Below are positions 44,709 to 54,075 of a DNA stretch of 64,000 nucleotides, piece after piece. The position numbers and the translations under genes were made by a program. The notes below the pieces were generated by a model, which worked only from the letters and a program-made list of their open reading frames with translations, was not told the origin of the DNA and ran no database searches. Where the stretch lies: positions 124,001 to 188,000 of the forward strand of contig NZ_FYAK01000002.1 of the NCBI RefSeq assembly GCF_900185615.1. The letters run 5' to 3'. The stretch's first letter is position 1, and every line of letters begins with the position of its first letter. The stretch comes from Photobacterium malacitanum. Lineage in GTDB: Bacteria; Pseudomonadota; Gammaproteobacteria; Enterobacterales; Vibrionaceae.

Positions 44709-45266
44709 AATGAGGTCGGCTCTGGTCGCTGGATATTACACTAAACACTGGCTTTTGGCATGAAAACTTTAGCTAGCTCACAAAAAACAGCTAAAAAGTA
44801 GGCATATTTCAACGACTATAATAGTGAAAATGTAAACTCATTTGATGCTGCAAAAAAGAAAAACAATTTAATTGTATCATTACAAAACGAAGTGTTTTTT
44901 ATTACCCGTTAATTATTGAAAATGAAATGTTCTCAGTTTATATCTTTTAGGTATATGTATACCCTGTATCTATATGCTTTTTAGCTTGATTTTCCATGTT
45001 ATAAATTAGTTATTTTTATATGATAAAATTACGTAGTTTAGAACTCTAAATTATCATCAAAAAAAAGTGATTATTGTCACTAAAAACGAAATTGTAACTA
45101 AAGGTAAGATATTTTCATCTTTTCTATTCCTCAATGCTGGTTATCTTTGCTGTTATGATGCATTCTTAAAACATAAAACAACGAAAAGTCACATAAAACC
45201 AATGATTTATACCGTGTGGGTATAAATCATCTGTATTGTGTGACCATGATTATCAAGGTACTAAAG
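44709..45266. other. Long divergent intergenic region with a perfect palindrome
   Basis: Mostly AT-rich and without a gene. ATGATTTATACC-GTGTG-GGTATAAATCAT at 45202-45230 is a perfect 12-bp inverted repeat, 36 bases before the kinase start. No T-run follows, so it is more likely an operator or 5'-leader hairpin than a terminator. Confidence 0.6.
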
Positions 45267-46157
45267 ATGAATAAACCCCAGCTAAAAGCCATTGCTGAAA
45301 ATGCGTTTATGGCAATGTTTCGTCGCAAAGCTGACGTGTGTGATATTCAGGAAACCTTTTATGGTTGGGTCGTTTTTCTGGCCTCTGGAAAGTCGAAAAT
45401 TGTCGTTAAATTTTCACGTGAAGTTGGTCGCATAGGAAAAGAAGTCGCAAGTTTAGAGCAGTTACGTAAAATTGTGTCATGTCCAGTGCCTGAGATTTAT
45501 TTGTTTGGTCGAGAGGATGGATATGATTATATTGTTTTAGATTGGCTAGAAGGGGTTTCTGCGCACCAATTACCTAAAGATTCTAAAGCGGTGATGACAT
45601 TTAGAGAAGATTATACTGATATTTTATTAGCACTGCATGAGCATCAGCATCCGCAAGGGTTTGAACTATCAAATGGCCAATTTAGTCAAAACTTGGGATC
45701 AGCATTTGATGACTGGATGGGAAGCGTATACCACTATTTGATGAGTATGGGCTCTCCCTTTAGCGCAGCTCTAAAAGATAAATTTACTGCTCTGTGGGAA
45801 GACAGAACCAAAGTATTGGCGCCGATTGCCCATGAGTCATCATCATTTGTTCATGATGATTGTCATATCGCTAATGTGTTGTTTGATCCTACAACTTTTA
45901 AAGTCGCTGGTTTGTTAGATCCTTGCGATAGTGGTTTTAAACATCGAGAACTGGATGTAATTCATCTGTTTGATGTCCGTAGTGATTTACATATTGCAGA
46001 GCGTTATCTTGAAAAAAGTCATTTAGATGATGGTTTTGAAGAACGTCGCCATTTTTTCAGTCTATGGGATGATGCTAAACATAGCCGTAATATGGGGTGG
46101 TATAATGAACAATGGTTGACGAATAAATTTTCATTATATGAAGCGGCTGCTCATTAG
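45267..46157 (+). CDS. Aminoglycoside-phosphotransferase-like kinase
   Basis: 296 residues from ATG 45267 (AAGG upstream); the longer TTG frame from 45216 would begin inside the palindrome. The kinase catalytic loop is VHDDCHIANVLFD (His-Asp-x-Cys-His-x-x-Asn) and the metal-binding segment is GLLDPCDSG. It is an APH/choline-kinase fold protein; the substrate is unknown and antibiotic resistance should not be assumed. Confidence 0.8.
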   Translation: MNKPQLKAIAENAFMAMFRRKADVCDIQETFYGWVVFLASGKSKIVVKFSREVGRIGKEVASLEQLRKIVSCPVPEIYLFGREDGYDYIVLDWLEGVSAHQLPKDSKAVMTFREDYTDILLALHEHQHPQGFELSNGQFSQNLGSAFDDWMGSVYHYLMSMGSPFSAALKDKFTALWEDRTKVLAPIAHESSSFVHDDCHIANVLFDPTTFKVAGLLDPCDSGFKHRELDVIHLFDVRSDLHIAERYLEKSHLDDGFEERRHFFSLWDDAKHSRNMGWYNEQWLTNKFSLYEAAAH

Positions 46158-46252
46158 AAGAACGGTGGTGCTAGGTGATTTATTTGGCATAACGTTAAAC
46201 CACGTATTATGGTTAATTACGGCCTATAGAAATGTAATAGAAGAGAGAATGT

Positions 46253-46951
46253 ATGAAGAAAACGGCAGTAGGTTTATTGGCCTTGACACTTTTTGGCTGT
46301 GCTCAGCAGCCGTCACTAAAAGATCAACCACAACCAACAGTTTCAACACCAACACCAACAGTTAAACCTTTGGTGTTTGCTTCGATGGTGACCGCTGCTG
46401 AAATGCAAGCAGCTGCGAAAGCTCAAACTATTGCAGCTGAAAAAAAAACCCATCGTGTTAAAAAACAGGCCTTAGCGGCAACTGAAGTAACAACCGATAA
46501 AATCACGGCTTCGACGGCATCAAAGAAATTAACAACAACCAATCATAAAGCGAGCGCTAAAACCAAAGACGGTATGTTAGTGCTAGGTCATCATGAGTGG
46601 GTGTTGATTTTGTCTGGCACTAAACATGTTTCTGCTTATGTTGATCCTAAATCTTCTACATCTCGCGTTGGGGTTAAAAATCTGGTTGAATTTGAACGTA
46701 ACGGCGATAACTGGGTTAAATTTGTGTTCCAAGGTAAAGAATACAAATACCCTGTAGAGGCTTGGTCAAAGAATGATAATAATACCCGTTTGCCGATCGT
46801 TCTATTACGCACCAAGCTCGGCGATCGAAATGATGAAGTTGAATACCAATTGATAGACGGTGGTAAGGGGGTGGTGTTAGGTGAGAACTTTATGCGTGAT
46901 ATCGCTATCCAAAATAGCCAACGTGAATATGTACAGCCCAAAGCGAAATAA
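46253..46951 (+). CDS. Lipoprotein with a degenerate RimK-associated aspartic-protease-like domain
   Basis: 232 residues. The lipobox is LTLFGC with Cys16. A low-complexity Thr/Pro/Lys/Ala linker (20-105) leads to a domain resembling the ATP-dependent zinc protease family found with RimK. In that family the motif is V-D-T-G-A; here it reads VDPKSSTS, keeping Asp131 but losing the Thr-Gly. It is likely a non-catalytic or altered member anchored in a membrane. A perfect-palindrome terminator follows. Confidence 0.7.
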   Translation: MKKTAVGLLALTLFGCAQQPSLKDQPQPTVSTPTPTVKPLVFASMVTAAEMQAAAKAQTIAAEKKTHRVKKQALAATEVTTDKITASTASKKLTTTNHKASAKTKDGMLVLGHHEWVLILSGTKHVSAYVDPKSSTSRVGVKNLVEFERNGDNWVKFVFQGKEYKYPVEAWSKNDNNTRLPIVLLRTKLGDRNDEVEYQLIDGGKGVVLGENFMRDIAIQNSQREYVQPKAK

Positions 46952-46980
46952 ACTTTATTCTTAGCATAACGCATAAGAAA

Positions 46981-47014
46981 CGGCATTGCTCTTAATTAAG
47001 AGCAATGCCGTTTT
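46981..47014. terminator. Bidirectional terminator
   Basis: CGGCATTGCTCTTAATTAAGAGCAATGCCG-type perfect palindrome (arms of 15 bases) and TTTTAT, between convergent genes. Confidence 0.9.
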
Positions 47015-47033
47015 ATGTTGTTACCGCGTATGT

Positions 47034-47846
47034 TTATTCTGCAATAATCACTTCGTAACTGCTAAATTTACGAATATTAATCACACCAGTATCAAATAAT
47101 AAATACTGACCTTTAATTCCCTCAAGAATACCGCTAACAACAGGCTCCTTATCAAAATTGTGAGACGCTATTTTGGTTGGGAAATGATCAACAGGATAAT
47201 GAATATCAACAATATCATTATTTAAATATTCGATAGCATCTTCACCAAACTCTGCGCAGATCTCGGCCAGTTTTTGTTTTACCTCAGGCAATAGTAATTG
47301 TGCTTGTTGGTGTAAATCGATATCGCTATTGTTGCCTTTTAGCATGGTACGCCAGTTGGTTTTGTCTGCCACCATTTCAGCAATAGCAACTTCCACTAAA
47401 CCAGAGATTTGACGTGTTTTTACTTTTAATACCGCCAGTGCTTGTGTTGCACCTTGATCTATCCAGCGAGTAGGGAGCTGGGTATGACGAGTAATACCGA
47501 CTTTTAGTGCAGAGGTATTAGAAAGATACACATAGTGAGGCACCATGCAGTTATCTTCCCCCCATTGTGGTTCACGGCAGGTTCCTTTTGCATAATGGCA
47601 AGTTTCTGGCTTCATGATACACATATCGCAGCTTGCCAGCTTTTTCATACAAGGAAAGCAATGGCCTTGTGAATAACTCTTTTTGGTTTTCTTGCCGCAT
47701 GAGCAACAGAATATATTACCAGTATGAGTAAGAGTTAATTTTTTACCAATCAATGGGTTAAGATGAAGTTGTTGCTCGCCAATCGGAAGGTAGTAATCGA
47801 CAACCTCTCCAAGCGATGATTTCATTTTACTGAGTGTACCTTGCAT
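47034..47846 (-). CDS. DUF2797 protein
   Basis: 270 residues. Paired cysteines (CCSCGKK, CFPCMKK, CDMC) suggest a zinc ribbon in residues 45-80. The segment HYVYLSNTSALKVGIT resembles the start of a GIY-YIG nuclease. The family is common in Vibrionaceae but its function is not known; nuclease activity is only a hint from that motif. Confidence 0.85.
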   Translation of the reverse strand: MQGTLSKMKSSLGEVVDYYLPIGEQQLHLNPLIGKKLTLTHTGNIFCCSCGKKTKKSYSQGHCFPCMKKLASCDMCIMKPETCHYAKGTCREPQWGEDNCMVPHYVYLSNTSALKVGITRHTQLPTRWIDQGATQALAVLKVKTRQISGLVEVAIAEMVADKTNWRTMLKGNNSDIDLHQQAQLLLPEVKQKLAEICAEFGEDAIEYLNNDIVDIHYPVDHFPTKIASHNFDKEPVVSGILEGIKGQYLLFDTGVINIRKFSSYEVIIAE

Positions 47847-48047
47847 GCTTTGCTCACCGTTTATTTTTTTATGAGTGTATCAGGGATTGGTATTACTACG
47901 TATAGCTAATTGAGCATCTTTTTAGAAATATATAATTTGAACGATTTACAAATAATATGAGCTTGTGACCACAGCCGATGGAACTTTATCTCAAACATCA
48001 AGATTAAGACTATACTTTAATTAATAGATCAATTGAGGTGATATAAT

Positions 48048-48128
48048 ATGTGGGTATTTATACAAGATTGGATGAATAAATATATTGATTTAGTTAGTAA
48101 GAAAAAAATATATAACCAGTACAAGTAA
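48048..48128 (+). CDS. Candidate 26-residue microprotein
   Basis: ATG at 48048 follows GAGGTG at 48035-48040 with a 7-base spacer, one of the strongest ribosome sites in this window. The peptide is MWVFIQDWMNKYIDLVSKKK then IYNQYK: aromatic N-terminus, basic end, likely one amphipathic helix. It lies in a 363-bp gap that otherwise has no gene. A type I toxin-like or regulatory peptide is possible, but no antisense RNA could be shown. Confidence 0.45.
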   Translation: MWVFIQDWMNKYIDLVSKKKIYNQYK

Positions 48129-48165
48129 ATATCTTTAATGGTAATACTGTTAATAAAAAATAGAC

Positions 48166-48196
48166 ACCCCTAAAATAATAGATGTTTATTAGGGAT
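48166..48196 (-). terminator. Terminator of the amino acid transporter operon
   Basis: CCCTAA ... TTAGGG imperfect hairpin with TATTTTTT beyond it on the minus strand. Confidence 0.55.
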
Positions 48197-48209
48197 GCCT
48201 AAGTTGTTA

Positions 48210-49148
48210 TTAACGTTGTAGGTGACGTGAACTGTGCTTTTCTAGTTTTCTGAATAATAGCGATAAGCTAAAGCATAATATAAAATAAACTGCACCAACA
48301 ATGAGCCATATTTCAAAAATATACCCAGAAGAGTTAGCTATTTCAGAACCAGTAAATGTCATTTCCTGTATAGAAATCAATGAGATAATTGATGAATCTT
48401 TAACTATGGAAATAAACTGTCCAGCTAATGTGGGAACGATAGCAGAAAATGCCTGTGGGAATATCACAAATCGAAACCGACTGTATGTAGATAATCCTAA
48501 AGAATCAGCTGCTTCCCATTGTCCTTTGCTAATTGTATCAATACCAGATCGAATAATTTCAGCGATATAAGCTGCAGCAATGAGTCCTACACATAAAACA
48601 CCTGAAAATAAGTTTTCCCATAAGTTACTGTGCCCAAATAATATTATTTGCAATACATTTTCTTGACCGCTGTAGTGGCGGAATAAATGACTTAATCCAA
48701 GCAGTGGAATAAGTTGATTTGAAATGAAAAAGTAAAAAATAAACACAAAAACAAGTGGCGGTATATTACGTACAACTTGAATGTAACTACTTGCTATTAA
48801 GTTGATGATCTTAAATGATGAACGATGTGCAAGCGCAAGCAATAAACCTATTGTGGCCGCAAAAATCATTCCCCATATACTGACTCGAATGGTACTAATA
48901 ATCCCTTGAATGAAGTAGGGGATACCGCCATCGTGACTACATGTAAATACCAGCTCAATTGCTCGATGCCAGTGCCAGTTATAGTGGATACCTACCGATG
49001 AGCGGTAGGCTAACCATCCAATAAAACAGCCAATAATGATGAGTAAAATAACATCGAGTTTATTAAGCTTAAAATTAAAACGACGCCCCACAGACGGGGA
49101 AGAACCCGCCTGTGGTGCGTTGTTACATGACGTTTTAGTTACAGTCAT
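48210..49148 (-). CDS. Polar amino acid ABC transporter permease
   Basis: 312 residues, HisM/GlnP family, about six to eight helices. The coupling motif for the ATPase is seen in EAADSLGLSTYSRFRFVIFPQA. It is longer than its partner at 50011 at the N-terminus. The start is 3 bases past the binding-protein stop. It forms the membrane channel with the other permease. Confidence 0.9.
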   Translation of the reverse strand: MTVTKTSCNNAPQAGSSPSVGRRFNFKLNKLDVILLIIIGCFIGWLAYRSSVGIHYNWHWHRAIELVFTCSHDGGIPYFIQGIISTIRVSIWGMIFAATIGLLLALAHRSSFKIINLIASSYIQVVRNIPPLVFVFIFYFFISNQLIPLLGLSHLFRHYSGQENVLQIILFGHSNLWENLFSGVLCVGLIAAAYIAEIIRSGIDTISKGQWEAADSLGLSTYSRFRFVIFPQAFSAIVPTLAGQFISIVKDSSIISLISIQEMTFTGSEIANSSGYIFEIWLIVGAVYFILCFSLSLLFRKLEKHSSRHLQR

Positions 49149-49150
49149 TA

Positions 49151-49966
49151 TTATTTAGTCTCGTTAACCTGATCTTGCCATTTCATGGTCTTAAACCAGT
49201 ACTGGTAACGACTCTTTAACCAACCGTCTTCAGTGCGTACTTGAATCCAGTTATTGAGGAAGTTAAGTAAGTTAAAGTCACCTTGACGAATCGCAAAACC
49301 TGTTGCATAACGAGTTAATGGTTTCTTAAATGGCATAAATAAGCTATCTGGGTTTTTTAGCGCCATTTGCTCTGGTGTTGGTGTTGATGCTAGTGCTGCT
49401 TGTGCATTACCGTTTAATACTTCTTGGAAAGCTTGAGTTTCATCATCAAACTGACGTAATTTTGCTTTTGGAAATAATTTACGTGCTGTTTGAACAGGGT
49501 AAGCACCACTACGAACGGCGATGGTTACGCTACGTTTATTATAATCAGCAAGAGTGGTCATTTTTGATGCAAGCTTTTTGTTTGCAACCATTTGAACGGC
49601 TGAGTATGAGTATGGGTGAGTAAACAGAACACTCATATTTCGCTCTGGTGTAATGGTTAAACCGCCAATAATAACATCAAACTTGCCAGCTAATAGGGCT
49701 GGAATAATACCATCCCAAGCTGTGGGTACGAATTCAATTTTCAAACCAGCATCAGCAGCTAAACGTTTTGCCACATCAACTTCAAAGCCAATCAAATCAC
49801 CTTGTTTATCGCGCATAGCCCAAGGAACAAAAGTTGATAAACCGACGCGCAATGTGCCGCTTTCTTTTATTTGCTGTAAAGCATTTGTATTGTCTGACGC
49901 AAAGGCATTGTTAGCCCCTAATAAGCAAGTAAAAACGGTAAGTAATACCGCAATGAAGCGTTTCAT
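49151..49966 (-). CDS. Polar amino acid ABC transporter binding protein
   Basis: 271 residues from ATG 49966, where GGAG is well spaced; signal peptide MKRFIAVLLTVFTCLLGANNAFA. SBP_bac_3 family: LRVGLSTFVPWAMRDKQGD, GFEVDVAKRLA and the FDVIIGGLTITPER segment typical of cationic/polar amino acid binding proteins. The specific ligand cannot be read from the sequence. Confidence 0.9.
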   Translation of the reverse strand: MKRFIAVLLTVFTCLLGANNAFASDNTNALQQIKESGTLRVGLSTFVPWAMRDKQGDLIGFEVDVAKRLAADAGLKIEFVPTAWDGIIPALLAGKFDVIIGGLTITPERNMSVLFTHPYSYSAVQMVANKKLASKMTTLADYNKRSVTIAVRSGAYPVQTARKLFPKAKLRQFDDETQAFQEVLNGNAQAALASTPTPEQMALKNPDSLFMPFKKPLTRYATGFAIRQGDFNLLNFLNNWIQVRTEDGWLKSRYQYWFKTMKWQDQVNETK

Positions 49967-50010
49967 AGCTTTCTCCATTGGTTCATATGGTTCATATAAA
50001 TATTAGAATA

Positions 50011-50811
50011 TTAGTGGTTAGGAATAGTTAAACGACGTTCTAACCAAATTGCTAGTGCTGATAATGTTAATGTTATACAAAGATAAATTGCTGCGACAGT
50101 AAACCAGACTTCAAATGGCATCGCAGTATCAGCGACTAAATTTCGTCCTTCCGTTGTCAGATCAAATATAGCCATGATACTCACAATGGAAGAATTTTTT
50201 ACTAAAGATACCGCTTCATTTGTGAGCGGTGGAATAATTTTTCTAAACATTTGTGGAATAACAACAAATCGATAACTATCTATTTGTGATAAACCTAAAC
50301 TTTCTGCGGCTTCAAGTTGACCCTTAGGTATTCCTTGTAAACCAGAACGGAATATCTCAGCGCTGTATGCACCTTGAAATAACGATAATGCTAAAATTGC
50401 TGTTGTTGTTCGGTCAATACCTAATACCGGCCCAAAAACAAAATACAGTAAGTAAATTTGCACAAGTAAAGGAGTGCTGCGAATAACTTCAATATAACCA
50501 CGAGCAAGACTGCGACCGACGATCGAATCTGACATTCGTAATAATGCGGTTATAAGGCCGATAATTACGGTACAGATTAAACTGAAGCTTGATATTTTCA
50601 GCGTTACCATTAAGCCTTCAATCAGCTCTCCTGAATACCATTGGCCATCTTCATAAAACCATAGGTGCTCAGGGATACGGTACCATTGCCAATGATAATG
50701 CATTGCTTTTGCACCGCTATTAAGTAGCAGCATTATAATTGAAGCAACACAGATCACTTGTAATGTAATAGCGATAAGATGAGGTATTCGAGATCGTCTA
50801 TCTTGGGTCAT
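50011..50811 (-). CDS. Polar amino acid ABC transporter permease
   Basis: 266 residues. The ATG at 50811 (MTQDRRSRIPHL) is chosen because it is 10 bases after the ATPase stop; the longer open frame to 51006 only overlaps the ATPase gene. The EAAESLGLSQIDSYRFVVIPQ coupling motif is present. It pairs with the 48210 permease. Confidence 0.9.
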   Translation of the reverse strand: MTQDRRSRIPHLIAITLQVICVASIIMLLLNSGAKAMHYHWQWYRIPEHLWFYEDGQWYSGELIEGLMVTLKISSFSLICTVIIGLITALLRMSDSIVGRSLARGYIEVIRSTPLLVQIYLLYFVFGPVLGIDRTTTAILALSLFQGAYSAEIFRSGLQGIPKGQLEAAESLGLSQIDSYRFVVIPQMFRKIIPPLTNEAVSLVKNSSIVSIMAIFDLTTEGRNLVADTAMPFEVWFTVAAIYLCITLTLSALAIWLERRLTIPNH

Positions 50812-50821
50812 TATTTTGATC

Positions 50822-51559
50822 TCAATAGCTAAGAATATTTTCAAGAAATTGTTGTGTACGTTTATGCTGAGGATGGTCAAAAAGTTGCGCTGGAGCCGCC
50901 ATTTCAACAATCTCACCTTGATCCATAAACACAACTCGGTCAGCAACTTGACGTGCAAACCCCATTTCATGAGTAACACATACCATTGTAATTCCATCAT
51001 CGGCAAGTTCTTTCATTACATCAAGAACTTCGCGGATCATTTCAGGATCAAGTGCAGATGTTGGTTCATCAAATAGCAATATATTAGGTTTCATACATAA
51101 AGAACGAGCGATAGCAACACGTTGCTGCTGTCCACCAGAAAGTTGTCCCGGAAACTTATCCGCTTGGTGGCCAATATGCACACGTTCTAAAAAGTTACGA
51201 GCAAGCTTTTCAGCATCAGCCTTAGACATTTTTAACGCACGGCGAGGTGCTAATGTTAAATTATCTAATACGCTCATATGAGGGAATAAGTTAAAGTGTT
51301 GAAACACCATACCTACCTGACCTCGTATTGCATGAAGTTCTTTATGGTTTAATGAATGCCCAGCAACGGTTATTTCACCATTATTATATTTCTCTAAACC
51401 ATTAATACAGCGAATTAAGGTTGACTTTCCTGAACCTGATGGCCCACAAATGACTAACCGTTCACCTTTTTTAATAGAAAGATTAATATTTTTTAATGCA
51501 TGATAATGGCCGTACCACTTATCAACATTATTAAATGTGATTATATTGTTTTCAGACAA
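50822..51559 (-). CDS. Polar amino acid ABC transporter ATPase (GlnQ/HisP-like)
   Basis: 245 residues. Walker [10 protein letters not shown] (39-47), signature [13 protein letters not shown], Walker [12 protein letters not shown] and the switch His in CVTHEMGFA. First gene of a complete four-gene importer: ATPase, permease, binding protein, permease. Confidence 0.95.
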   Translation of the reverse strand: MSENNIITFNNVDKWYGHYHALKNINLSIKKGERLVICGPSGSGKSTLIRCINGLEKYNNGEITVAGHSLNHKELHAIRGQVGMVFQHFNLFPHMSVLDNLTLAPRRALKMSKADAEKLARNFLERVHIGHQADKFPGQLSGGQQQRVAIARSLCMKPNILLFDEPTSALDPEMIREVLDVMKELADDGITMVCVTHEMGFARQVADRVVFMDQGEIVEMAAPAQLFDHPQHKRTQQFLENILSY

Positions 51560-52011
51560 TGCCGCATCCTTTAAATGTAATTGATATCTATTTATACATC
51601 ATTAGTTATGTTTTTTTATGATTAAAGAATCACATAATTATTAAAATCATATATTAATTATTATCAATATTAAAATTGTGAATATATTGAGTGTGTGTAT
51701 GTTTTTTTAAATATTGTAGATTTGTACAATAATAAATCGCTCTTAGTATATTTTACAGCCTTTCTATTCTCTCGTGTAATAATTATTTTGTGTTTTTAAT
51801 GTTTTCTATTCATATATTGTCATTTATGTGCAGAATAACGCAACATTTATAAAGAAATGTCAGGGTTCATTCAGTTTTTGATTAAATAACAGTTTGCACT
51901 CTAAGTTTTTAAACGATAAGTTAAGCAAATGTTTCAAATTAAAGATTATATGGTTGTTTGTCTTGGTCGACTAATTACTGTGTATTAAAAGGAATTATAG
52001 GAAGTATGGAT
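51560..52011. other. Divergent intergenic region upstream of aroG
   Basis: AT-rich. No clear TyrR box (TGTAAA-N6-TTTACA) was found by eye, though one would be expected if the DAHP synthase is TyrR-controlled. No leader peptide rich in Phe, Tyr or Trp codons was recognised. Confidence 0.35.
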
Positions 52012-53064
52012 ATGCATAAAACGGATGACGTTCGAATCAGTGAAATTAAAGAGCTTCTACCGCCAATTGCGGTGTTAGAAAAGTTTCCAGCATCTAATAA
52101 AGCTGCTGAAACCGTCTACCAATCACGCCAAGCGATTCACAATATCCTAAACGATGAGGATGATCGATTATTGGTCATCGTTGGTCCTTGTTCTATTCAT
52201 GATCCTGTGGCTGCATTGGAATACGGTAAAAAATTAAAACAACTTAGAGATGAGCTTCAAGGCGATCTTGAGGTTGTGATGCGAGTCTATTTTGAAAAAC
52301 CACGTACGACTGTTGGCTGGAAAGGGCTGATTAATGACCCGTATATGGATAATAGTTTTCAACTTAATGATGGTTTACGCATTGGTCGCAAGTTACTTGC
52401 AGATCTTACCGATTTAGGATTACCAACGGCTGGTGAGTTCTTAGATATGATCACACCTCAATATATGGGTGATCTTATCAGCTGGGGAGCTATTGGCGCA
52501 CGTACTACCGAATCACAAGTACACCGTGAGTTGGCATCAGGGCTTTCTTGTCCAGTAGGATTTAAAAATGGTACTGACGGTAATATCAAAATCGCAACGG
52601 ATGCTATTGGCTCAGCAAGCGCACCTCATCACTTTTTGTCGGTTACCAAATACGGCCATTCTGCGATTGTAGCCACGGCTGGTAATGAAGATTGCCACAT
52701 TATTTTACGTGGCGGTAAAGCACCTAATTATGGTGCTGACGATGTTAATCAAATTACGCAACAGCTTATAGATGCAGGTTTACGTAATAAGCTCATGATT
52801 GACTTTAGTCATGCCAATAGTTCAAAACAGTATCAACGACAAGTAATTGTCTCTGCTGATGTCGGTCAGCAAATTGCGAAGGGTAATAGTGCTATTTTTG
52901 GCGTGATGATTGAAAGCCACTTAGTTGAAGGTCGTCAAGATATCGTCGAGGGTAAGACTCCAATATATGGTCAAAGTATTACTGATGCATGTATCGGTTG
53001 GGATGATACCGCCAACGTTCTACGCCAGCTTGCTAGTGATGTTAGAGCCCGTCGTCAACAATAA
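52012..53064 (+). CDS. aroG: 3-deoxy-7-phosphoheptulonate (DAHP) synthase
   Basis: 350 residues from ATG 52012 (MHKTDDVRISEIKEL), where AGGAAG is 7 bases upstream; an in-frame ATG at 52006 is too close. It condenses PEP and erythrose 4-phosphate, the first step of the shikimate pathway. Class I motifs GPCSIHDP, RTTESQVHRELASGL and DFSHANSSK agree with AroG-type enzymes. Which aromatic amino acid inhibits it cannot be told with certainty. Confidence 0.93.
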   Translation: MHKTDDVRISEIKELLPPIAVLEKFPASNKAAETVYQSRQAIHNILNDEDDRLLVIVGPCSIHDPVAALEYGKKLKQLRDELQGDLEVVMRVYFEKPRTTVGWKGLINDPYMDNSFQLNDGLRIGRKLLADLTDLGLPTAGEFLDMITPQYMGDLISWGAIGARTTESQVHRELASGLSCPVGFKNGTDGNIKIATDAIGSASAPHHFLSVTKYGHSAIVATAGNEDCHIILRGGKAPNYGADDVNQITQQLIDAGLRNKLMIDFSHANSSKQYQRQVIVSADVGQQIAKGNSAIFGVMIESHLVEGRQDIVEGKTPIYGQSITDACIGWDDTANVLRQLASDVRARRQQ

Positions 53065-53110
53065 GAATAAGTGAGTGGCTTAAAGCACCACAATATCATC
53101 ATAAAATTAC

Positions 53111-53142
53111 AGCTCCTGCTTATATAAAGTAGGGGCTTTTTT
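53111..53142. terminator. Terminator after aroG
   Basis: AGCTCCTGCTT / AAGTAGGGGCT followed by TTTTTT. It lies between convergent genes and touches the end of the small minus-strand gene. Confidence 0.8.
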
Positions 53143-53323
53143 ATTGGTGGAGTCTATAGCCATCATTAAATTCAATATCAAAATGTTCACCATAGTGATG
53201 TTGATTAACAAGATGCTCATTAAAAGGGAATTGACAATATATATTAAAGTTATGATGTAACCCATTAATGATGAAAGAATCAAAAATATCATGAGTGTCA
53301 GCTATGATTGTTTTTTTATCCAT
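53141..53323 (-). CDS. Small hypothetical protein, 60 residues
   Basis: GGGAGC lies 5 to 8 bases before the ATG at 53323, supporting translation. The peptide (MDKKTIIADTHDIFDSFIIN ...) is His- and Asn-rich and soluble. The family is unknown. Its overlapping competitor frame at 53107-53292 has no ribosome site. Confidence 0.5.
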   Translation of the reverse strand: MDKKTIIADTHDIFDSFIINGLHHNFNIYCQFPFNEHLVNQHHYGEHFDIEFNDGYRLHQ

Positions 53324-53572
53324 AATGCTCCCTAAAGACAGTAGCTAGTCAGTCATATTCTGAATACACGTTGTTAATTATAGTAAGTGTACAATTGATA
53401 TGGCTCTGGCAGGCAAATAAATAATCCAAAATGTACAGTAAATAGGACACTATTTATTATTATTATTTACTAAGGGAATTGTTCTTTTTGATTTAAAGTT
53501 GCTAATACTTAATAAGGTCTATGCTTATTGTGCTAAAAGTGTTTTGTTGTCCTTATTAGCAAGGAGAAAGTG

Positions 53573-54070
53573 ATGCGTAATTTAACATGGAAACGTATAG
53601 TCAATATTGGATTACTATTTATGGCTTTCTTTAGCATGTGCACTCAAGTCTCTTATGCTAAGCAGATCACTTCAACATCAACAGTGATTTCAGCAACACA
53701 AGCGTATATTAATCATCAAACTAAAATGCAACAGCCGCAACAGAATATTGTCTATCATCCAACATTGGGTTACATGGAATATCAACAAATTTGGTGTAAT
53801 GATAATCGACAACAGTCGAGAGTCAATTACCAACGTTTTATTACTGATATTTGTATAAAAAGAGGGGGGGATATAACCAATCATTGGTGTACGGCCTCTA
53901 AAACACAGCAGCCTATTTTTTATACGGTTGTTAGTGACTATGATGCTAATTGTGCAACAAATCAGGCAACTATCGTTCAGATTACTGAGGTATTACCAAC
54001 GCTTAATAATAACTCAAACATAGCGAAAACATGGTTGAAAGTAGCCCAGAGTTTAGGATTTAATGAATGA
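53573..54070 (+). CDS. Secreted hypothetical protein, 165 residues
   Basis: ATG 53573 with AAGGAG upstream; signal peptide ending QVSYA near residue 29. The mature part is Gln/Thr-rich with four cysteines (IWCNDN, DICIKRG, HWCTAS, NCATN) that could form two disulphides. No family was recognised. It is convergent with the lipoprotein gene, 5 bases away. Confidence 0.6.
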   Translation: MRNLTWKRIVNIGLLFMAFFSMCTQVSYAKQITSTSTVISATQAYINHQTKMQQPQQNIVYHPTLGYMEYQQIWCNDNRQQSRVNYQRFITDICIKRGGDITNHWCTASKTQQPIFYTVVSDYDANCATNQATIVQITEVLPTLNNNSNIAKTWLKVAQSLGFNE

Positions 54071-54075
54071 GGTGA

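Noticed and set aside
45267-46157. Aminoglycoside resistance gene
   Set aside because: Only the general APH/choline-kinase fold is visible; it sits in ordinary chromosome with no mobile element, so resistance is not supported.
50812-51006. N-terminal extension of the amino acid permease
   Set aside because: The extension is just a shadow of the ATPase gene; the start at 50811 fits the gene spacing and permease family.
51560-52011. Aromatic leader peptide or attenuator before aroG
   Set aside because: No short frame rich in Phe, Tyr or Trp codons with paired hairpins could be traced.
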